From NCBI GenBank assembly GCA_028673005.1, contig CM054113.1, positions 43,156,117 to 43,220,116 of the forward strand: 64,000 nucleotides of DNA, in the 5' to 3' direction. Made by a program: the position numbers and the translations under genes. Below, piece after piece: positions 14,701 through 22,721 of the stretch (positions within the stretch are counted from its first letter, which is position 1; each line of letters begins with the position of its first letter). This stretch comes from Tanypteryx hageni (Eukaryota; Arthropoda; Insecta; Odonata; Petaluridae). The notes under the pieces are model-generated. The model was not told the DNA's origin and made no database searches. It saw only the letters and a list, made by a program, of their open reading frames with translations.

Positions 14701-16639
14701 TTCTCCCTCCCATCTAGTTTCACTTAGTCCTATAATGTCAACTCTATTTCTTCTCATTTCTTCTTTCAAGTTCTCTAGCTTTCCTGTCTTTCTCATAGTT
14801 CTTACGTTCCAAGTCCCTATTCGTAATTTACTTTCAACAAATGTTTTCCTCAAGCCAGTCCCCGCCCGGAGATCCGATTGGGGGACTATTTTACCTCCGG
14901 ATTGTTTTTCCTCGAGAGAACTCATATTGTCCAACCATAAAATCATTACTAGGGATTGTAATGTGGTAGTTTCCCTCTTGCTTTCCACATCGCAGTACTG
15001 TAGCCGTTCAAATCGTCCTGATCACGCCTACAGCTGTATTGGATATAGACCCAACCATATCATTTGTTTTCGGCTCTATACCATACTGACAGTACTGCTG
15101 CCTACTGCCAGACACTGATGATAGTTTCTTTTTATATAAAACCTCCATTCGAGGGGTTTGAACTCCCGAACTTTGCAATAGAAAGCCGACACGCTAACCA
15201 CTACACCATCAGTGCGAATATACCATTAACATATAAGAGGGAAAATGCACACTCTTTGAATTCAAACCTGTGCTGTAATAATGTATTGTGATTGGGCTGC
15301 CTATTGTTGACTTATTCCCATTATTCACATTCATAATTAATCATAACCAACTCAGCTTTTAGGGAGGTTCTTTAAAAAAATACACTTACGCTTTCAGTTT
15401 GTCAGTCTGTTTGACAGGCTAACTCCTAAACAAAAACAGATATAGACTTCGTTTTTTCGCCATTCTGCCTTGTTGTACACATTTTCTGGTGGAGGTCTCT
15501 CTGTCTGATGCACTAGTTCCTAAACGAAAGCAGCTAGAGACTTAGTTTCTTCACAAATCAATTCAGTATTCTGTCTCATTATTATCCTTTTCCGTGATTT
15601 GTCCATCCATCTCTCTGACTTGCTAATTCCTTAACAAAAGCAGATATAGACTTTTTTTGCCAATCGATTCAGTATTGTCTTGTTGTGCACATTTTCTCAG
15701 TTTGCCCATGTCTGTCGAAAATTTTTTCAAAACAGTTGATGCATTTAATTTGCTCATCTGTCTGAAGGTAACTCCTAAACAAAAGCAGATAGGGACTAGT
15801 TTTTAATCCATCGATTTAGTATTTATTCAATGTATTATGGCTTTTCTATACTCTTAATTATTTTCACTAAACTTGATTGGTTTGGTGGTAGAAAACAAGA
15901 CGATCTTCCAAAATAATATTGCTATATATCAAACTAGTTTAATCAGACCCTGAAAAGCATAGACTGCATGATAATGCCATAAGCAGGATATGTTTGAATG
16001 CACTTCTGAATGTGACATATTTTAGAAATTCTTATAATAATCATGCATGAGAAAGTATAAACATTTGATGTAAGATACAATTCACCTTTCTATTTATGAG
16101 ATAGAAATTAACTTATTTTAACAACAGTCACGTACAGTATTTCTTTGTATTCACCATTTATCATTCAATTTTTTAAATAACTTCTTCATAATTTTATGAA
16201 GGAAAGTGCTGGCATTGCTTCTTCAGGCAGCCTAGTCAAAGCAGATGTGGGAAGCTCGGAGCTTGGAGACGGAGATTTAAGCAAGATGGAAAAAAAATCT
16301 ATGACAGCACATGGACGGGGAAGGGGTAGAAGAAGACGAGGCCCCACTGCTCTTGCCTCCTCGAGGAGAAAAGGAAAGGATGCCAACCAAAACATATCCA
16401 CTGAAGCTGAGAGAATCAAGTTATCCAAGGATAATTCCATTTCAGAGGCACAACAGTTGACCAATGTGGTAGGCGGCATGGTGGGAGAAGATGGTGTTCC
16501 AACCATCGAAATAATTGTGGTGCCTGTTTCAACCGAAGGTGGAACAGTTGGAGTGGTTGGTCCTTACAAAATCGACTTCCCATGTAGCACTGAATATGCA
16601 GATGTAAAATCTGAACCTGTTACTTTATGGCCAGATTGA
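2438..16639 (+). CDS. ZNF341: Zinc finger protein 341 orthologue, 3' part (join 2438-2709, 4816-5033, 5299-5526, 7529-7677, 16202-16639)
   Basis: In vertebrates ZNF341 is a nuclear C2H2 transcription factor that activates STAT3 and STAT1 promoters; that role is known there and only inferred here. The five exons splice with consistent phases (2,1,1,0) at GT-AG borders and give 434 residues. They contain eight fingers in the order found in vertebrate ZNF341, with diagnostic strings [46 protein letters not shown] and [12 protein letters not shown]. The vertebrate protein also has the odd finger whose histidine part starts DKLK; here it is split between exons 3 and 4. The last finger ends in Cys (EHRKKC). 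A Gly/Arg-rich basic stretch and a terminal IEIIVVPV motif follow. The first visible exon begins at an acceptor, so the N-terminal exons are missing from the window. The last intron is about 8.5 kb and full of repeats. Confidence 0.88.
2785..2905 (-). repeat. Helentron-like repeat tail, reverse orientation
   Basis: The reverse complement reads AAAATCTGTCCACCACTTC, AGGAGATGAAAGT, then GGACGGG and TAGGTGTTCTGCTA. It matches 54520-54590 in the same order (AAAATCTGTCCAGCAGTTTA, GGAGATGAAAGTTA, GGCGTTCTGCTATTA). Only the tail of the element is present. Confidence 0.6.
2995..4520 (+). mobile_element. Penelope-like retroelement (RT plus GIY-YIG), degenerate
   Basis: Broken frames give the Penelope reverse transcriptase: [13 protein letters not shown], then catalytic motif [12 protein letters not shown] (about 3170-3206), [15 protein letters not shown], and YVDD at 3428-3439 followed by a stop. 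After more frameshifts an open frame of 193 codons (3811-4392) carries the GIY-YIG endonuclease: [19 protein letters not shown] then RLKEHAQ and AEHSLSFDH. This RT to GIY-YIG order is typical of Penelope elements. The endonuclease frame is intact but the RT is not, so the copy is dead. It sits in a ZNF341 intron in the gene's orientation. Confidence 0.88.
3811..4392 (+). pseudogene. GIY-YIG endonuclease frame of the Penelope element
   Basis: This is the longest open frame of the element. It covers the connector region ([27 protein letters not shown]), then the GIY-YIG core: GIY at about residue 71, YIG about 16 residues later, Arg in RLKEH, and the catalytic-type Glu in VAEHSL. The C-terminal part ([18 protein letters not shown]) is also standard. 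It is not a stand-alone host gene: there are no own splice signals, and the broken RT lies directly upstream in the same family order. Confidence 0.82.
4680..4745. repeat. Solitary Tigger-type terminal inverted repeat
   Basis: GGCGGCTTATATGCGAGTGA runs into ATACAG followed by TATT. The form (a pair of ATAT-rich boxes ending in ACAG plus TA) is like the transposon tip at 800-823. No partner end or transposase is visible, so it is a truncated copy beside the Penelope 3' end. Confidence 0.5.
4816..5033 (+). CDS. ZNF341: ZNF341 exon b: two C2H2 fingers
   Basis: Acceptor TTTCAG before 4816 and donor GTAAGT after 5033. It encodes [10 protein letters not shown]...HHNETATH (wide His spacing) and [10 protein letters not shown]...HLATH. 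This pair, with TPEALEHH and CERYLRRHL, is the most diagnostic part for ZNF341. It ends in phase 1. Confidence 0.9.
5299..5526 (+). CDS. ZNF341: ZNF341 exon c: two and a half C2H2 fingers
   Basis: Acceptor TTTTCAG before 5299 and donor GTAAAG after 5526. It encodes [10 protein letters not shown]...[15 protein letters not shown]...HQLIH, and the cysteine half of a third finger ([18 protein letters not shown]). The first cysteine pair of that finger is unusually far apart, as in vertebrate ZNF341. It ends in phase 1, completing an Asp codon with exon d. Confidence 0.9.
5980..6742. mobile_element. TA-flanked Tigger/pogo-type MITE, 763 bp
   Basis: The left end CAGTCGCCCACCGATTTTCC and the right end (reverse complement CAGTCGTCCACCGATTTTCC) differ at one of 20 bases. 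TA lies on both sides (5978-5979 and 6743-6744). No transposase frame lies between, so it is a non-autonomous element. Subterminal boxes are also repeated (CCGGATTAGCC, GGACCAGTGATTGCC). Confidence 0.85.
6745..7528. other. ZNF341 intron, AT-rich, nothing recognised
   Basis: Short frames only, with no protein or repeat signature. It ends in the acceptor TTCCACAG before 7529. Confidence 0.6.
7529..7677 (+). CDS. ZNF341: ZNF341 exon d: rest of split finger plus last finger
   Basis: Begins after CCACAG and ends before GTTTGT. It completes the split finger ([10 protein letters not shown]) and adds [23 protein letters not shown], whose final ligand is Cys rather than His. It ends in phase 0, matching exon e. 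Vertebrate ZNF341 has a further finger here that I do not find. Confidence 0.85.
7678..9690. other. ZNF341 intron with a short direct duplication
   Basis: A segment of about 42 bp (TGCAGGCTTATATTCTTTTG then GAAATTAAAATTAGAAAAA) at 7937-7978 recurs with small changes at 8214-8256. Nothing else is recognised. Confidence 0.55.
9700..10876 (+). mobile_element. Tigger/pogo (POGK-like) transposase remnant with altered catalytic residues
   Basis: A degenerate transposase reads from the BrkDBD-like domain ([19 protein letters not shown], 9700-9756) through the CENP-B helix-turn-helix ([19 protein letters not shown]) to the DDE_1 domain. An open frame of 188 codons lies at 9805-10371. The first catalytic Asp survives in [11 protein letters not shown]. 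The second site reads LGGFRGH where the family has an Asp (D-S-F-R-G-H), and the third reads [11 protein letters not shown] where Asp is expected after Leu. Frameshifts lie near 9850, 10345 and 10565. The C-terminal frame (10571-10876) has the acidic tail. It is a sister family or copy to the remnant at 90-823 and lies in the ZNF341 last intron. Confidence 0.85.
11001..11224 (-). repeat. Dispersed repeat family H, copy 1
   Basis: The reverse complement aligns almost end to end with 60642-60882: it begins CTTAGTTACATCTTA, passes AATTGTTGGAGCTT, ATATCAGAAGGCTA and TTGGAATTTTTAGAAATA, and ends GGAGAAAGTCATGTGGTGG. This copy stops before the hairpin seen at 60871. No coding capacity is visible and I cannot place it in a known family. 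Confidence 0.75.
11740..11965. repeat. Purine-rich GGGAGA low-complexity tract
   Basis: Imperfect repeats of GGGAGAGAGAGAATAGGA cover about 220 bp on the + strand. The Ser/Leu/Phe-rich frame on the opposite strand is an artefact of this composition. Confidence 0.85.
12150..12450. repeat. Possible repeat head plus TC microsatellite
   Basis: ACTAGGGAGTCTGCCC at 12159 resembles ACTAGGGAGATGCCC at 55548. A pyrimidine-rich region with (TC)n lies at 12418-12440. Weak support for an element boundary. Confidence 0.35.
12451..13320. other. ZNF341 intron, nothing recognised
   Basis: AT-rich sequence with no motif I can name. Confidence 0.5.
13361..14161 (-). pseudogene. RTE reverse transcriptase C-terminal frame (YADD to end)
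   Basis: 266 codons. YADD lies near residue 24 of this frame, followed by the thumb and connector ([43 protein letters not shown]) and the C-terminal [10 protein letters not shown] block typical of this LINE type. The stop at 13361 looks like the natural end. The N-terminal RT motifs are missing through the internal deletion, so it cannot be active. Confidence 0.85.
14161..14988 (-). pseudogene. RTE apurinic-like endonuclease frame, C-terminally truncated
   Basis: 275 codons, with catalytic-type residues in GTWNVRTM (Asn), LSETRWEG (Glu) and MGDWNSIVG (Asp/Asn). The final SDH-type motif is absent: after YTWKSPGDS the frame reads out-of-frame RT sequence ([15 protein letters not shown]). That junction marks the internal deletion. 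Confidence 0.85.
15151..15216 (-). repeat. tRNA-like promoter segment (SINE-type head) next to the LINE 5' end
   Basis: The minus strand reads an A-box-like TGGTGTAGTGGTTAGCGTG and a B-box-like GTTCGGGAGTTCAAACCCC at tRNA spacing. No acceptor stem pairs across the ends, so it is not a functional tRNA. It sits immediately upstream of the LINE leader, in the same orientation. Confidence 0.65.
15398..15830. repeat. Four diverged tandem units of about 100-150 bp
   Basis: The core AACTCCTAAACAAAAACAGA with TATAGACTT recurs at about 15420, 15510, 15625 and 15770. Three copies are preceded by TCTGTCTG or a variant, and the core is followed by CCATTCTGCCTTGTTGTACA or a variant. Units are diverged and spaced about 100-150 bp. 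Confidence 0.7.
16202..16639 (+). CDS. ZNF341: ZNF341 terminal exon
   Basis: It is in phase 0 with exon d. The acceptor ATGAAG before 16202 is weak but follows a T-rich tract; an alternative AG at 16226 would break the frame. It encodes a non-finger C terminus: [20 protein letters not shown] (likely nuclear localisation), an acidic/Ser middle, [20 protein letters not shown], and stop at 16637-16639. The VVGG and VVPV strings echo the C terminus of vertebrate ZNF341, which supports joining this distant exon to the gene. Confidence 0.78.
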   Translation, partial: ESAGIASSGSLVKADVGSSELGDGDLSKMEKKSMTAHGRGRGRRRRGPTALASSRRKGKDANQNISTEAERIKLSKDNSISEAQQLTNVVGGMVGEDGVPTIEIIVVPVSTEGGTVGVVGPYKIDFPCSTEYADVKSEPVTLWPD

Positions 16640-18863
16640 CAAGAGGTTCCACCACTTGCTGTCTATCCATCGACTTCAAAAACAACCATGTGTTCGCATC
16701 CAAACCAACCTTCAATGATTTTCAAGGTGTTGGGTACTTCGTCCTACATGCCTTTGGGAAGCTGAGATGCCTACAGCTGTCCCTCCAACAAAGAATAATA
16801 CTCCAAAGAATGTTTGATGGTAGCATAGTGTCAGAAGAGACTTATGAGTGAAGGCTGATCCTCCTTCAAGTTTTGAGGGGAGGCAGCATTTGGTGCTAAA
16901 ATAATCTGAAGCTCCACTGAAAGTTAGACTGTTTTTTCCTTTTTTTAGGTACTTGCCTTGATCTCTGTCCTATGATTTGTTAGTGTATATAATGAGTGCA
17001 TGTAAATGAGAAAAATGTTTATGGTTGACTGTGCGTAAGATTGTGATTTAAATTTTTAAGCATATATCAGGTTGATAACTTGGATCTTAATTTTGTACTG
17101 TTGATTTTTGATAGACATTTTAATGTTATTATATTGTGTATTTTTACAATATGTGCCATAAGTGTGTGAGGTCACTATGCTAACTTAAAATATCATGTAG
17201 TATTTAAATGATATGTAAACAAAAAATTGATCATGGAAACCATGTCTGTATTTCCTCTATAAAAAATGAAAAAATTTTAGCTACCGTCGAACTATTTTAA
17301 TCTTACCATTTAATCCTCTCTCTTGAAATTGAAAGTAACTTTTGCTAATATTCAGAAAAATGTTATTTACTATTGTAAAACCGTGTTATGAATTGACTTT
17401 AAAAGCTCAATATACAATTTTAATGTATGTAACAATTAGTTGTATCTTTTTATCTCAGAGAAAGGAGAGAGCTATTAGATAAATACTCAGTTTGAATGAG
17501 GAAGTTCTCAACCAATATAATTTACTTTGGTGGTCATGTTTATTTTACGATAATATTTTGAATATAATTCATTTTTCATATCAGATATGTTGAGTTATAA
17601 GGAAATTAGTCCTGTGTTTGCATAGATATTTAATTCTAAAAACATTTTTTTATATAATGAATGCATTCCATCAGATAGTATGTACAGTGGATTTTGTGGA
17701 GCAGAAGATGCATTGTTATTTGTTAAAGGAGCAAGATAATTATATTTATTTGGGTGATTTTAATTCCAATCAATTGTATTAAGTGAAATTTAAGACAAAT
17801 ACTATGTACTGCATTTATATTTTCATCACTTAATAGTTATGAATGGAGAACAACAAAAATAAGGCTGCATATCAAATATCCTTCTAAAATTGTTTGTTTT
17901 GCAGTCTTGCCTGTCCTATAATTCATGTACTCCTACATGCCTTATTAATAATAATTCATCCTACAAATAAATTTTGTCAGGAATTTTTTATACTTTACTT
18001 TCGCATGGTTGGTTTACTCTTGCAATGGAAGGGATTGTAATTTTTCATTCAAATATTGATAAATATATAGTCAAAATATGGTATATCACAGTCATAAATG
18101 TTGGAATAGTAAAATTATTACCTTTGCTGATATTTTTTGGGGTAGTAATGATCCTTAATATCTTGACTACTTCGGTGCTTTAGAAATTATCTTAGCTTTA
18201 AACACATGCATTTATATTCCATTTTCAATGGTGCTATACTAAATGTTGAAACTATATAACCATTTTAAGACGTTTTTAGTGTTATGTAAATTTACATATG
18301 AAATTCAATTAACTTTTTGTCTGGTATTGCCGTGTTGAAATAAAAACATTGGTTGCTGCAGCACTTACAGGAATAAAATTAAATGGTTATTAATTTGGCA
18401 ACTGCAGCCTATCTTCTGAAGAACACATATTTGTTCCATTTTGAAAAAAAGGCCAGTTCTTTGTGTGGCTTAGTGTCCCTGCATGTTACTCTTGAAGTTT
18501 TCTTCTATTTTAAAACAAATTTGATAAAATGAGAATTTAATGGATATTTATAATGTATAAAGCATATTCTTTTAAAATAAATTGTCCGTTGCATTAATTT
18601 CTCACATTTGATTGGAAGTAGTTGTTAGAAATACCTAGGTCTGACATTTTCATATTTTTAAGGAAAATATATTGTCAAAGGTGCATTCCAAGAGCTAAAT
18701 TTATAATTTGTCATTCGATTTCATACACTGATATCCTGTTTTATCTGTCATTTAACGATAAATTTAGTTTTGTAAGTTAGTTTGAGGGCCAACACATTAA
18801 TTTCAGCTTTAACTGGTAATACGGTCAAATCTGCCACCAAAGTTTTTCAATCATTTATTTTAC
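16640..18863 (+). other. Probable ZNF341 3' UTR and downstream AT-rich sequence
   Basis: No coding signature. Candidate AATAAA signals occur near 17966, 18339 and 18372; which is used cannot be told from sequence alone. Confidence 0.45.
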
Positions 18864-18875
18864 TGATAGAGAGCA

Positions 18876-19390
18876 TTGATGGAATAAAGTGATCTGAAGA
18901 TCCTATGCAGACAGGCATAAGCTGTAATATTGGGATTATTTTTTAAACAAGAAAAGTCTGCTATGACCAGGAATCAAACCCGGGTCTTCCACTTGCTGGG
19001 CAGATATTCTATCACTGAACTATTGTAGCAAATCAATTTTCTTGTTTCTGATTGCGGATGTTTTCTTGGTTGGGGCTGAGCTAGCCAAGCTAGTATCAAC
19101 CAGCCCCAATGGATGTCCTCAAAGAGATACATTGAAGAAAACTCCTCCCTCAAGCTAGACATTGATGGAGTAAAGTGATCTGAAGATCCTATGCAAACGG
19201 GCATAAGCTGTAATGTTGGGATTATTTTTGAAACGAGAAAAAAGTCTGCTATGAGCGCAAATTGACTTGCTGGGTGAAAAAATGAGAAAATTGATCTGCT
19301 ACAATAGTTAAGTGGTAGTATATTTACCCAGCAAGTGGAAGGGCCAGGTTCAATTCCTGGTCATAGCAGAATTTTTTCTCATTTCTAAAA
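18876..19390. mobile_element. Compound element with two opposed tRNA-like SINE heads, flanked by 12-bp direct repeats
   Basis: TGATAGAGAGCA occurs at 18864-18875 and 19391-19402, bracketing about 515 bp. Inside, a unit (ATTGATGGAATAAAGTGATC to GTCTGCTATGA) occurs twice in direct orientation (about 18874 and 19162). Two Gly-tRNA-like heads lie in opposite orientation: minus near 18967-19030 (B box GGGTTTGATTCCTGG) and plus near 19298-19365 (B box GGTTCAATTCCTGG). The direct flanks look like a target duplication, so the compound may have inserted as one piece. Confidence 0.7.
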
Positions 19391-19402
19391 TGATAGAGAG
19401 CA

Positions 19403-20223
19403 GTTGCAGTTAAATGTCCTTCCCTGTATTCTCAGTTCCCTATGAGTCATTGCTGTAAGTTGAAGTGTTGCCCCAAGATGCCAAGTTGGTGCAAGCTTGA
19501 TGTGTGCCGAATTTGCACACAACATTATTGCCGTTTCTCTTGTACAATATGAATTTTTTTAATTATAAATTTTCTTCCTTAATACCATGTTATATATTAA
19601 AACATTATTGGGGTAAAAAGAGTCGTTATAATATACAATAAACCCTCAAAGTTTGCAGGTTGTCTTTGTATACCTATTTAGCATTTGCAACTTTGATTAT
19701 TCATGGGTATTTTCTCTGCAAGCCTTTTACATTTCCAGCATTTATACTAATCTCTGCCGTTATGCCCCAGAAGTGTAGATAATTTTTTAGTCTACTTTCC
19801 AGAATGGAAATGGGCTTATTGTTTCATCATTGTGTCTGTCCTCCTCGCAAGTAACTTCTGAACCAATAGACCGATTATCATGACACTTGGTGAAAATCTC
19901 TTGTTACTGGGACCAACCACCCGAGGATAGTTTTTGTTGCAAAGATTGAAAGTCCCAGATTCGATTTCGGTAACTATCCTACCCATTTGATTTACATCGT
20001 GCAGGGTAATTTTCTCTTGCATAGTAAAATATCTTAGAATTGTAATATCGGAGCGGAATTTGTACTATTCTCTGAGGAAAGGAATGAATATTCTAATTTT
20101 TATCATATAATTTTGCTTATTAATCGTATTTATTCGAATTTCGCGTAAATACTGGCGTTTTTGCAGTTTTTATCATTCGTTACGGGAGTTACCATAGCAA
20201 CAATTATTGTTGGATTCGGTATA
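19403..20223. other. Intergenic, nothing recognised
   Basis: Only short frames. A string AACTTCTGAACCAATAGACC near 19852 resembles the tandem unit cores at 15.4-15.8 kb but too weakly to assign. Confidence 0.45.
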
Positions 20224-20231
20224 GTCTAGTA

Positions 20232-20473
20232 CAGTGGTTCTCAAACTCTTGTTCGTCGCGGCCCCCTTCGATTTGAAAATGGCAAAAATAAGAAACTGCA
20301 AATTTCTTCATTTTATGTAACTATCAAGAATTTTTATCATCGTTTTTCTTTCCAAAAATTCCCTGATAAAATTTTATTATTCGTGAAAACTTGATTTTTC
20401 GACATTTCACCCTGCATCCAAAATAATTTTGCGGCCTCCTGTGGGGACGCGGTCCACAGTTTGAGAAACACTG
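20232..20473. mobile_element. hAT-type MITE, 242 bp, with 8-bp target duplication
   Basis: Ends are CAGTGGTTCTCAAACT and AGTTTGAGAAACACTG (inverted, near-perfect). The 8-bp GTCTAGTA lies on both sides (20224-20231 and 20474-20481). The interior matches the copy at 39080-39309 (AAATTTCTTCATTTTAT, GCATCCAAAATAATTTTGCG). Confidence 0.93.
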
Positions 20474-20689
20474 GTCTAGTACATACACGCGTTATTTTTG
20501 CCACTCAAATACGCGTGATCAATTTAGTTTTTCGTTCAAATGTATTTGTAATATTTTATAACGCTAAATTATTAAAATTGAAGAGAACAAAGATCAACAT
20601 ATCCGTGGTAATTTTAAAGCTAGTATTAAAGTCAATATAAGTATTAAAATAAATGATTAAATGGAAAGAAGGCATAAGTTCCGTGAAAT

Positions 20690-21960
20690 AACATTTATCT
20701 AATTGTTTAAATTTAAAAACATTTTAACGGCCGTAATAGCATATTGAGATTCCCAAACGTTTATTTATGCATATGCACTAAGCTCTAAATAACTAAAATT
20801 TCAGCTCCCTAGCTCGCTTCGTAGTAGCTAAACATTTACCTATTTGTTTAAACTTGAAGAATTTTTAACAGCCAAACAAATTAAAATATCAAAATTTCTA
20901 TAATCCCTATCTCGTTATTTTACCAATTCTGTCTTTTTAAAAGATTTCAGCTTCGTAGCACATTTTGAAATATATAAACTCTAGAAATTTGTTTAAACAT
21001 TTGAACATTTTTAGCGACCGCATTGTTGAACTTTTTCAAGATTTTCGCTTTTTCTAGTCGGTTTTGCGCATAAACCTGCCGACAAAAAAATTTCGAGACC
21101 GCCGCTTTTCTGGAAGTGCCTAAACATTAGTATCATCCTATTGTTATATGTTAATCCTCCTCTGTAAGGAACATGTATATACTAGTAGAAGGTGCTTGCA
21201 TACTGCAAGCAATTCATCTCACCTTGAAAAAACAATAATTATTCAGACCGACGTTTCATCATTACAAATATTCTTTTAATTCTAAAGATTTCACCTCCTC
21301 AGCGATTTCCGTTTTTCCCACATGTAAAAATAATAGTTTAAAACAATCCCAAAATGTTGCAATTTTAAATATTTTACACTTTCTTCATTATAAGGTACTA
21401 ATGCTACACATTTTAGCCAAATTTTAAAGTTGTAGCACATCCATAAGTAAAATAATATTTTTCTAATTGTTTAAATTTAAATAATTTTTAACGGCCGCCG
21501 CAATTCATATATGGTAAAATTGAAATGTTTATTTTTGTAAATTTAATACTCTAAATAATTTGAAAATTTCAGCTTCCTAGCTCATTTCGTAGTACCTAAA
21601 CAGTTATCCATTTGTTTAAATTTTAAGAATTTTTAACTGCCAAACAAATAAAAATATCAAAATTTGTATAATCCCTATTTTGTTTTTTTAGAAATTCTAC
21701 TTACAAAAAAAATTTCAACTCCGTTGCACATGCGGAAATACATAAACCTTGAAAATTTGTTTAAACAATTGCGAATTTTTAGCGGCCGCATTGTTGCACT
21801 TTTTCAAGATTTTCGTTTTTTCTAGTCGGTTTTGCACAAAATCCTATCTATGAAAAAAATTTCGAATCTCCAGCTCATCTGGAAGTGCCTAAACATTAGT
21901 ATCCTCCTGTTATATCCTCCTCCTCCTCTGTAAGGAACGTCTATATAGAATGATAATGAT
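20690..21960. repeat. Higher-order tandem repeat: about 770-bp blocks built of about 150-bp subunits
   Basis: CAGCTCCCTAGCTCGCTTCG at 20802 recurs as CAGCTTCCTAGCTCATTTCG at 21570; GAAGTGCCTAAACATTAGTA at about 21112 recurs at about 21881; CGCATTGTTGAACTTTTTCA recurs in step. The offset is about 768-770 bp. Within each block a subunit recurs: GCTCA..., TACCTAAAC, TTTGTTTAAAT, AATTTTTAACGGCCGC. Confidence 0.8.
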
Positions 21961-22003
21961 ATTTGCTATGAAATCATAGAATTATTTTTCCTTATATAGT
22001 GGT

Positions 22004-22228
22004 AGGCCTGCTTTTTAGATCCGCTCTAAACATGTTCATTTCATTTTGCCATTCTATACTCGCTCTACAAACGAAATTTCTTTTTGAAATCGGTTCGGCC
22101 AATACCTTCCAAATTCATAATTACAGAAAAATTGTAACCTTGATATTGTGGTAGTCCTGTTTAGTCGACCCGGTTGAAATATGATGTTTTGGTTATTTAT
22201 TTATATGAAGATTATATATACTATACAG
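22004..22228. repeat. Two repeat units also found at 26.4-26.7 kb
   Basis: GTGGTAGGCCTGCTTTTTAG through ATCGGTTCGGCCAATACCTT and AAATTCATAATTA resembles 26567-26695. The shorter GTGGTAGTCCTGTTTAG with GGTTGAAATATGATG resembles 26418-26480. The block between the two sites was later filled by other elements. Confidence 0.6.
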
Positions 22229-22230
22229 GC

Positions 22231-22640
22231 AGCGTCCGCCTAACGTACATCCGCTGATACGTACATTACATATTGACACCATAGACCGCACCTATGTACG
22301 TACTATCCGCTGATACATGGGTAAACAGACGGGGTTGTGAAAGCTTAGGCCAAAGACTAATATCCCTATGGAAAGACCGGTAACTTAATGCTATAGAGCG
22401 ATCCACAGGTTTTCACGTAAGGCGACACTTATGTTCGGCGGGAAAATTTCTTTGGACAAGTTCTTAAAAAAATTGAAAGAAATCCTGCAACCCATTCGCC
22501 AACACGAAAATCACCACCAAAGTCACCTTTAGACTCTCCATCTAAATCAATATCAAAATTCTCTGATAGCCCCTTTTCCAACAACCAATAACTCTTCTTC
22601 TACCCCATAATAATGCTTCAACTACCGTTAGCAAATGGAG
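22231..22640 (+). mobile_element. Tigger-type transposon fragment with left tip
   Basis: CAGGCAGCGTCCGCCTAACG preceded by TA looks like a Tigger tip. About 22355-22450 matches 58157-58262. About 22445-22560 can be read as a transposase C-terminal tail (DKFLKKIERNPATHSPTRKS, then a Ser/Pro-rich run). Both flanking ends are not visible. Confidence 0.6.
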
Positions 22641-22721
22641 AAGATAATTTAAGGTAAGAAATATTTTTTTAAATCGGTATTTTAAAGTTTTATTATGTGT
22701 ATTTGTTTTAATATATTGTCA

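Larger units (their letters stand above)
13322..15115 (-). mobile_element. RTE-type LINE, copy 1, internally deleted
   Basis: Read on the minus strand it starts with a leader (CCCCCAATCGGATCTCCGGG region). It then encodes an AP-type endonuclease (14161-14988): [30 protein letters not shown] and [11 protein letters not shown], all catalytic landmarks. At YTWKSPGDS the sequence jumps to the RT motif [13 protein letters not shown], so the end of the endonuclease and the first RT motifs are deleted. The second frame (13361-14161) holds YADDQVLL, the connector [19 protein letters not shown] and the C-terminal [11 protein letters not shown]. The 3' end is a TGATGATGATG-type run. It lies in the ZNF341 last intron, antisense to the gene. 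Confidence 0.9.

Noticed and set aside
16186..16506. 106-codon minus-strand frame opposite the last ZNF341 exon
   Set aside because: Shadow of the coding exon; the plus frame has the in-phase splice join and the ZNF341-like tail.
15151..19365. Possible true tRNA genes (15151, 18967 and 19298)
   Set aside because: A and B boxes are present but no seven-base acceptor stem closes, and they sit in SINE or LINE contexts.
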